A stretch of 64,000 bases of DNA from Pedobacter westerhofensis (GTDB taxonomy: Bacteria; Bacteroidota; Bacteroidia; Sphingobacteriales; Sphingobacteriaceae): contig NZ_FXTN01000004.1 of NCBI RefSeq assembly GCF_900182595.1, positions 434,001 to 498,000 on the forward strand. The letters run 5' to 3'. The position numbers were made by a program, and so were the translations under genes. The notes under the pieces are model-generated. The model was not told where the DNA came from, made no database searches, and saw nothing but the letters and a program-made list of their open reading frames with translations. This document shows positions 60,801 to 64,000 of this stretch, piece by piece (within the stretch, counting starts at the first letter, position 1; every line of letters begins with the position of its first letter).

Positions 60801-61027
60801 CGTTTATCGCAGGATTGATCCCACTGGTATTTGCCTCTGGCCCGGGTAAGATTGGTAACAGGACCATTGGTTCTGCCGCTGCCGGGGGTATGCTTTTAGG
60901 AACACTCTGCGGGGTACTGGTGATCCCTGGATTGTACTATATATTCGGCAAAATCGCTGAGAAAAACCGCATGGCTAAACATGAAGATGAGAATCCGTTA
61001 ACAGAAGAAATTGATCACAATGTATAA
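57860..61027 (+). CDS. RND-family multidrug efflux pump (AcrB/HAE1 type)
   Basis: A 1055-residue inner-membrane pump. It has the 12-helix, two-fold repeat of HAE1 pumps: helix 1 with FIQRPVLSIVISLIIVFLG, the GVVVDDAIVVIEAVHAKME block of helix 4 with the Asp pair used in proton flow, and AQVALVMLIGLLGKNAVLIVEFA in the second half, plus the two large periplasmic loops for drug binding. Together with the adaptor before and the TolC-like protein after, it forms a full tripartite pump; the drugs cannot be told from sequence. Confidence 0.96.
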   Translation: MFSKFIQRPVLSIVISLIIVFLGFLAMKGLPVTQFPSISPPKVNITAEYPGANGELMIKSVIIPLERAINGVPGMKYMASDAGNDGEATIQVIFNLGTDPNQASVNIQNRVASVVNKLPPLVVREGVKITREESNMLMYINLFSKDPKTDQKFLYNFADINILSELRRVDGVGVADILGTREYAMRIWLKPDRMLAYKISADEVLEALNQQSLEASPGKTGESSGKRSQSFEYVLKYGGRYTTKEQYANIILRSTKDGEILRLKDVASIEFGSAMYDIYSNLNGHPSAAITIKQSYGSNASQVIKDIKAKMEEIKKSSFPQGLDYEISYDVSKFLDASIEKVIHTLVEAFILVGLVVFLFLGDWRSTLIPAIAVPVSLIGTFVFMQFFGITLNLITLFALVLAIGVVVDDAIVVIEAVHAKMEEKHLSPLKATQEAMHEIGGAIIAITFLMAAVFVPVAFMSGPVGIFYRQFSITMATAIILSGVVALTLTPALCAMLLKNNHGKPKKKHGLDKFLDGFNNGFNKLTGRYQKVLGLIVNRRMLTFGVLIAFCVGIFFLNNSLPSGFIPNEDQGMFYAIIQTPPGSSLERTNQVAEKIQKIAEKIDGVQSVSALAGYEILTEGTGSNSGTCLINLKSWEDRTHSVQEIITELEEKTEAINGATIEFFQPPAVPGYGAAGGFELRLLDKAGSGDFHKMETVSKDFVRELGKRPELASVFTFYSASFPQYLLKVDNDIAKQKGVTIENAMNTLSTLVGSNYETNFIKFDHQYKVMVQASPEYRALPEDILKLYVKNDRDEMVPFSAFMRMEKVYGLSEITRHNMYNASEISGASAPGYSSGAAIKAIQEVAEKTLPRGFGIDWAGISKDEVGRGNEALYIFMICLGFVYLVLAAQYESFILPFAVLLSLPCGIFGAFMLLEICGLENNIYAQVALVMLIGLLGKNAVLIVEFAVQKHAQGATVMEAAMEGAAVRFRPILMTSFAFIAGLIPLVFASGPGKIGNRTIGSAAAGGMLLGTLCGVLVIPGLYYIFGKIAEKNRMAKHEDENPLTEEIDHNV

Positions 61028-62453
61028 ACTTAAGCTCAACCAATATACTATAGCACTGGGCATCTGCCTTGCTGCAGCGGGATGCAAAGTGCCCGAAGCC
61101 GCAGCGCCGGCGGCAAACAAACCTGTTCCCGAATCTTTTGGGGATGGCCACGATACAACAAATATATCCACTGTTCCTTGGAACAGCTTTTTTAAAGATA
61201 AATACCTGGTAGACCTTATTGACACCGCACTGAAGAACAACCAGGAACTGATGGTGACTTTACAGGATATCGAAATCGCAAAGAACGATGTGCGCATGCG
61301 TAAGGCTGCGTTGCTGCCTACGGTTGGTTTAAGGGCGGGCGCCGAGCTTGAAAAAGTAGGAGAATATACCAGTCAGGGTGCGGGCGATGCCTCAACTGAT
61401 ATTACACCCGGCAGAGAAGTGCCCAATCCGCTTGCCAATTTCACCCTGGCAGCAACTGCCAACTGGGAGATTGATATCTGGAAGAAACTGCGGAATTCAA
61501 AAAAAGCAGCCATCAGCAGGTACTTATCAACCATCGAGGGCAAGAATTTTGTGCTCAGCAACCTCATCGCTGAAGTTGCCAATTCGTACTATGAATTGCA
61601 GTCGCTCGATACCCAGATGGATATTCTCCAGCAGAATATCAAACTGCAAAAGAATGCGCTTGAAATTGTCAAAGTTCAGAAACAGGCGATGCGGGCAACA
61701 GAACTTGCCGTGCAGAAGTTCAGGGCAGAAGTGCTGTCTTCACAAAGCAAGGAATTTGATATCCTGCAGCAAATCAAAGAAGAAGAAAACAACCTTAACC
61801 TTTTGCTGGGACGATATCCCCAGGAAATTAAGAGAGAAAAGGGCGATTTCTTAAGCCTTGTGCCGATGTCTGTTAATTCAGGTATTCCTTCGCAATTACT
61901 GGCCAACCGCCCTGATATTAAACAGGCGGAGCTGGAACTGGCTGCTGCGAAGCTCGATGTGAAAGTTGCACGTGCAGAATTTTATCCATCGCTTGATATA
62001 TCCGCTGCTATAGGGCTGGAGGCCTTTAAACCGTCTTATTTATTTAAGTTGCCAAAGTCCCTGCTATATTCACTGGCAGGTGATTTAGCGGGACCATTGG
62101 TAAACCGTAATGCGATTAAGGCGGAATTTGCAAATGCCAACGCAAGGCAGCTGCAGTCGATGTTTAACTACCAGCGTATTGTGCTCAGCGCTTACATGGA
62201 AGTGAGCAGCCAGCTGTCGAAAATCAGTAACCTGGAGAAAAGCTACGACCTGAAGTCGCAGCAGGTAGATGCTTTGAATACCTCGATTTCAGTGTCGAAC
62301 GACCTGTTTAAATCTGCAAGGGCAGATTACTTTGAAGTGCTGATGACACAGCGCGATGCTCTGGAAACCAAGCTGGAACTCGTAGAAACCAAAAAAGCAC
62401 AGCTCAACGCCGTAGTGAATGTATATAAACAACTTGGCGGAGGCTGGAAATGA
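61020..62453 (+). CDS. Outer-membrane efflux channel (TolC/NodT-type lipoprotein)
   Basis: A 477-residue outer-membrane lipoprotein. I start at the ATG at 61020, which overlaps the pump gene by 8 bases; its lipobox AAAGCK follows. Two repeated OEP units, each with long helices (LVDLIDTALKNNQELMVTLQDIEIAKND; IKQAELELAAAKLDVKVARAEFYPSLDISA), fit TolC-like trimers. NodT-type channels are normally lipid-anchored like this one. A nested hairpin follows the stop. Confidence 0.94.
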   Translation: MYKLKLNQYTIALGICLAAAGCKVPEAAAPAANKPVPESFGDGHDTTNISTVPWNSFFKDKYLVDLIDTALKNNQELMVTLQDIEIAKNDVRMRKAALLPTVGLRAGAELEKVGEYTSQGAGDASTDITPGREVPNPLANFTLAATANWEIDIWKKLRNSKKAAISRYLSTIEGKNFVLSNLIAEVANSYYELQSLDTQMDILQQNIKLQKNALEIVKVQKQAMRATELAVQKFRAEVLSSQSKEFDILQQIKEEENNLNLLLGRYPQEIKREKGDFLSLVPMSVNSGIPSQLLANRPDIKQAELELAAAKLDVKVARAEFYPSLDISAAIGLEAFKPSYLFKLPKSLLYSLAGDLAGPLVNRNAIKAEFANANARQLQSMFNYQRIVLSAYMEVSSQLSKISNLEKSYDLKSQQVDALNTSISVSNDLFKSARADYFEVLMTQRDALETKLELVETKKAQLNAVVNVYKQLGGGWK

Positions 62454-62472
62454 GTTTTTCGTATAAAATGAT

Positions 62473-62556
62473 AAAGCGCCTGCTGGTATGAAGTGAACCC
62501 CAAAAGTTGGACAAAAACTTTTGGGGTCACACCAGTAATATACCGGCAGGCGCTTT
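62473..62556. terminator. Nested double hairpin between efflux operon and helicase gene
   Basis: Outer arms 62473-62489 and 62540-62556 pair over 17 bp with one mismatch and are followed by a T run. Inside lies a second hairpin, 62493-62508 with 62516-62530, whose arms read GAACCCCAAAAGTT and its inverse, like the ends of IS3-type insertion sequences. The outer part ends both convergent genes. Confidence 0.75.
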
Positions 62557-62558
62557 TT

Positions 62559-63692
62559 TTATATCTTAATACCTGCGCTATCGATCAGGTTAACCTGTTT
62601 TTGCATCTTCTTTTGTATCACTTCAAAGTGATGCAGCTCATCCTGACTTACCAGCGAAATCGCTGTGCCTTCAGCTGCTGCGCGGCCAGTTCTTCCGATA
62701 CGGTGAACATAATCTTTAGGTGACCGCGGCAGTTCGTAGTTAATTACAAAAGGCAGAAAAGCAATGTCGATCCCTCTGGCCATCAGGTCTGTTGCTACCA
62801 GTACCTTCAATTTGCCGGATTTAAAATGGGTGATGGCATCGGTTCTTGCGCCCTGGCTTTTTTTACTGTGGATAGCCTTTGCCTGAATATTGTTTTTATT
62901 GAGCTTGTTTACGATTGCATCTACCTGCTGTACCGATGAGGCGAATACCAGTACCTGTTTCATTTCATGATGATGAATAAGGTACCGTAAAAAAGGGCCT
63001 TTCTTTTCTGCGGACACGATATAAGCAACCTGATTGATCAGGTCAAGGGAGGCTTCTTCCTCCGCGATCTCGATCACCACAGGTTCATGCAGCATCAGCT
63101 GTTGTATTTGATCAAGATCTTTGCTCAGTGTTGCAGAGAATAATATATTCTGGCGCTTTTCAGGCAAAAGCGCCAGAATTTTGTTCAGTTCTTCCTTGAA
63201 CCCCAGGTTTAACAGTTTATCAGCTTCATCCAGCACCAGTGTTTCAATGGCAGAGAGATGAACTGAATTTGAATCTACCAGTTCCAGTAATCTTCCGGGG
63301 GTGGCTACCAGTACATTAACTCCCTGTAAGGCCATCATCTGTGGATTGATTGACACTCCGCCATATACTGCGAGGGTTTTAACCGGCTGGGGTAGGGCCT
63401 TGCTGAATACTTTAAAAACATCTTTCACCTGTTCTGCCAGTTCCCTTGTGGGAACCAGCACCAGTACATTGGCATTACGGTTATTCAGGCCGGCCGTCTC
63501 CTGCAGGTTCATCAGCAGGGGCAGCACATAACCAGCAGTTTTTCCTGATCCTGTTTTTGCGATTCCCAGAACATCTTTCTTCCGGAGAATAACCGGAACC
63601 GCAGCTTCCTGTATGGGTGTTGGTACTGTAAACTTTTGAGATTCCAAAGCCATTAACAAGGCAGGGGATAAACCAAGGGAACTGAAAGGCAT
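62559..63692 (-). CDS. DEAD-box RNA helicase (RhlE-like)
   Basis: A 377-residue cytoplasmic ATP-dependent RNA helicase. All motifs are present in order: Q-motif (PTPIQEAAVP), motif I GIAKTGSGKT, Ia PTRELAEQ, Ib TPGRLLELV, II DEAD, III SATL, then in the second RecA domain VLVATDLMARGIDI (V) and HRIGRTGR (VI). The start at 63692 is directly before the F/Q-motif region. There is no long basic C-terminal tail, as in short RhlE-type helicases, which help ribosome assembly and RNA turnover in the cold. Confidence 0.95.
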   Translation of the reverse strand: MPFSSLGLSPALLMALESQKFTVPTPIQEAAVPVILRKKDVLGIAKTGSGKTAGYVLPLLMNLQETAGLNNRNANVLVLVPTRELAEQVKDVFKVFSKALPQPVKTLAVYGGVSINPQMMALQGVNVLVATPGRLLELVDSNSVHLSAIETLVLDEADKLLNLGFKEELNKILALLPEKRQNILFSATLSKDLDQIQQLMLHEPVVIEIAEEEASLDLINQVAYIVSAEKKGPFLRYLIHHHEMKQVLVFASSVQQVDAIVNKLNKNNIQAKAIHSKKSQGARTDAITHFKSGKLKVLVATDLMARGIDIAFLPFVINYELPRSPKDYVHRIGRTGRAAAEGTAISLVSQDELHHFEVIQKKMQKQVNLIDSAGIKI

Positions 63693-63724
63693 AGTATAGT
63701 TTTATATAAAGGCGCAAGTTACCA

Positions 63725-64000
63725 TTATTGTGTAATACCTGTTAAGCTTTTGATCACGTCTGTTTCTTCTTTTTTATACGGCATACCATCCTGGCGGAAG
63801 ATCTCGTGGAACCAAAGTGCCGGCTCAGTGCCGTCAGGTACCGGAAGGTCCCAGGCATATTTTGTATTCGTTTTTCCCGCTACCAGTCCCCAGTTATAGG
63901 CAGCGATATTTTCCTTCTTTAGTAAAGGCATGATCGTACTGAACAGACTGTTTCTCGACCTGGCCATGTACTCTGTGCATACCAGCGGGCGCTGCGATAC
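63725..64000 (-). CDS. C-terminal part of a glycoside hydrolase (5' part outside window)
   Basis: The frame is open from the window edge to a stop at 63725, giving 91 residues. It begins in VSQRPLVCTEYMARSR, where CTEY looks like the nucleophile strand of a TIM-barrel clan A glycoside hydrolase (Glu), and goes on NIAAYNWGLVAGKTNTKYAWD and EPALWFHEIFRQDGMPY. This is the end of a cellulase/GH5-like or related barrel; the exact family cannot be fixed from this piece. Its stop lies 32 bases upstream of the helicase start on the same strand. Confidence 0.72.
   Translation of the reverse strand, partial: VSQRPLVCTEYMARSRNSLFSTIMPLLKKENIAAYNWGLVAGKTNTKYAWDLPVPDGTEPALWFHEIFRQDGMPYKKEETDVIKSLTGITQ

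Noticed and set aside
62493..62530. Complete insertion sequence
   Set aside because: Only the end-like arms remain, with no transposase gene between them.

Overview
The window looks like chromosomal DNA of a Bacteroidota bacterium, most likely a Pedobacter-type member of the Sphingobacteriaceae. Reasons: a SusC/SusD pair, many secreted carbohydrate-active enzymes, PepSY/AsmA/BamA-type envelope proteins, few purine-rich ribosome sites, and several promoters of the Bacteroidota form (TTTG, 19 nt, TAnnTTTG). The genus is an inference from overall gene style; no rRNA is present.

Layout. 1-3091: the tail of an unidentified gene, then a C39-peptidase ABC exporter and its membrane-fusion partner (bacteriocin/peptide export). 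3078-5343: a decayed accessory patch with a zeta-toxin-like gene broken by a stop, its small partner, an ORF6N protein and an integrase relic that has lost its middle. 5632-15762: two nearly identical tRNA-Asp loci, 10,057 bp apart, bracket a PepSY membrane operon, an aldo/keto reductase with an HxlR regulator, a beta-barrel protein, an esterase-msrA-msrB operon, an azoreductase with a second HxlR regulator, and a PHP hydrolase gene with an internal TGA. 16081-19104: a quinone-detoxification pair (mhqO/mhqD-like), a pentapeptide-repeat protein and an SDR.

19241-44405 is the core: a 25-kb pectin/uronate catabolic region. It holds two LacI regulators, kduI-kduD-DUF4861, GH43, SusC-SusD, GH28, GH105, then uxaB-uxaA-uxaC-kdgK-eda-exuT and a GapN-like aldehyde dehydrogenase. 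Oligogalacturonides would be bound and imported by SusCD, cut by GH28 and GH105 to saturated and unsaturated uronates, and both would converge on KDG (through UxaC-UxaB-UxaA or KduI-KduD), then KDPG, then pyruvate plus glyceraldehyde-3-phosphate, which the last enzyme may oxidise. Candidate LacI operators and a duplicated leader point to shared control. No pectate lyase or pectin methylesterase is in the window.

44426-64000: a 37-bp perfect hairpin and an 18-bp minisatellite, a protease-like secreted protein, AsmA, BamA-like barrel, SulP transporter, a thioredoxin-fold protein, PhnA-like protein, gamma-glutamyltransferase, a complete RND efflux operon, a DEAD-box helicase and the end of a glycoside hydrolase gene.

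I found no wholly new system. The best leads are the GapN-like enzyme lacking the usual catalytic Glu, the DUF4861 protein inside the kdu operon, the repeated hairpin leader before uxaC, the HxlR/quinone operators, and the duplicated tRNA-Asp.
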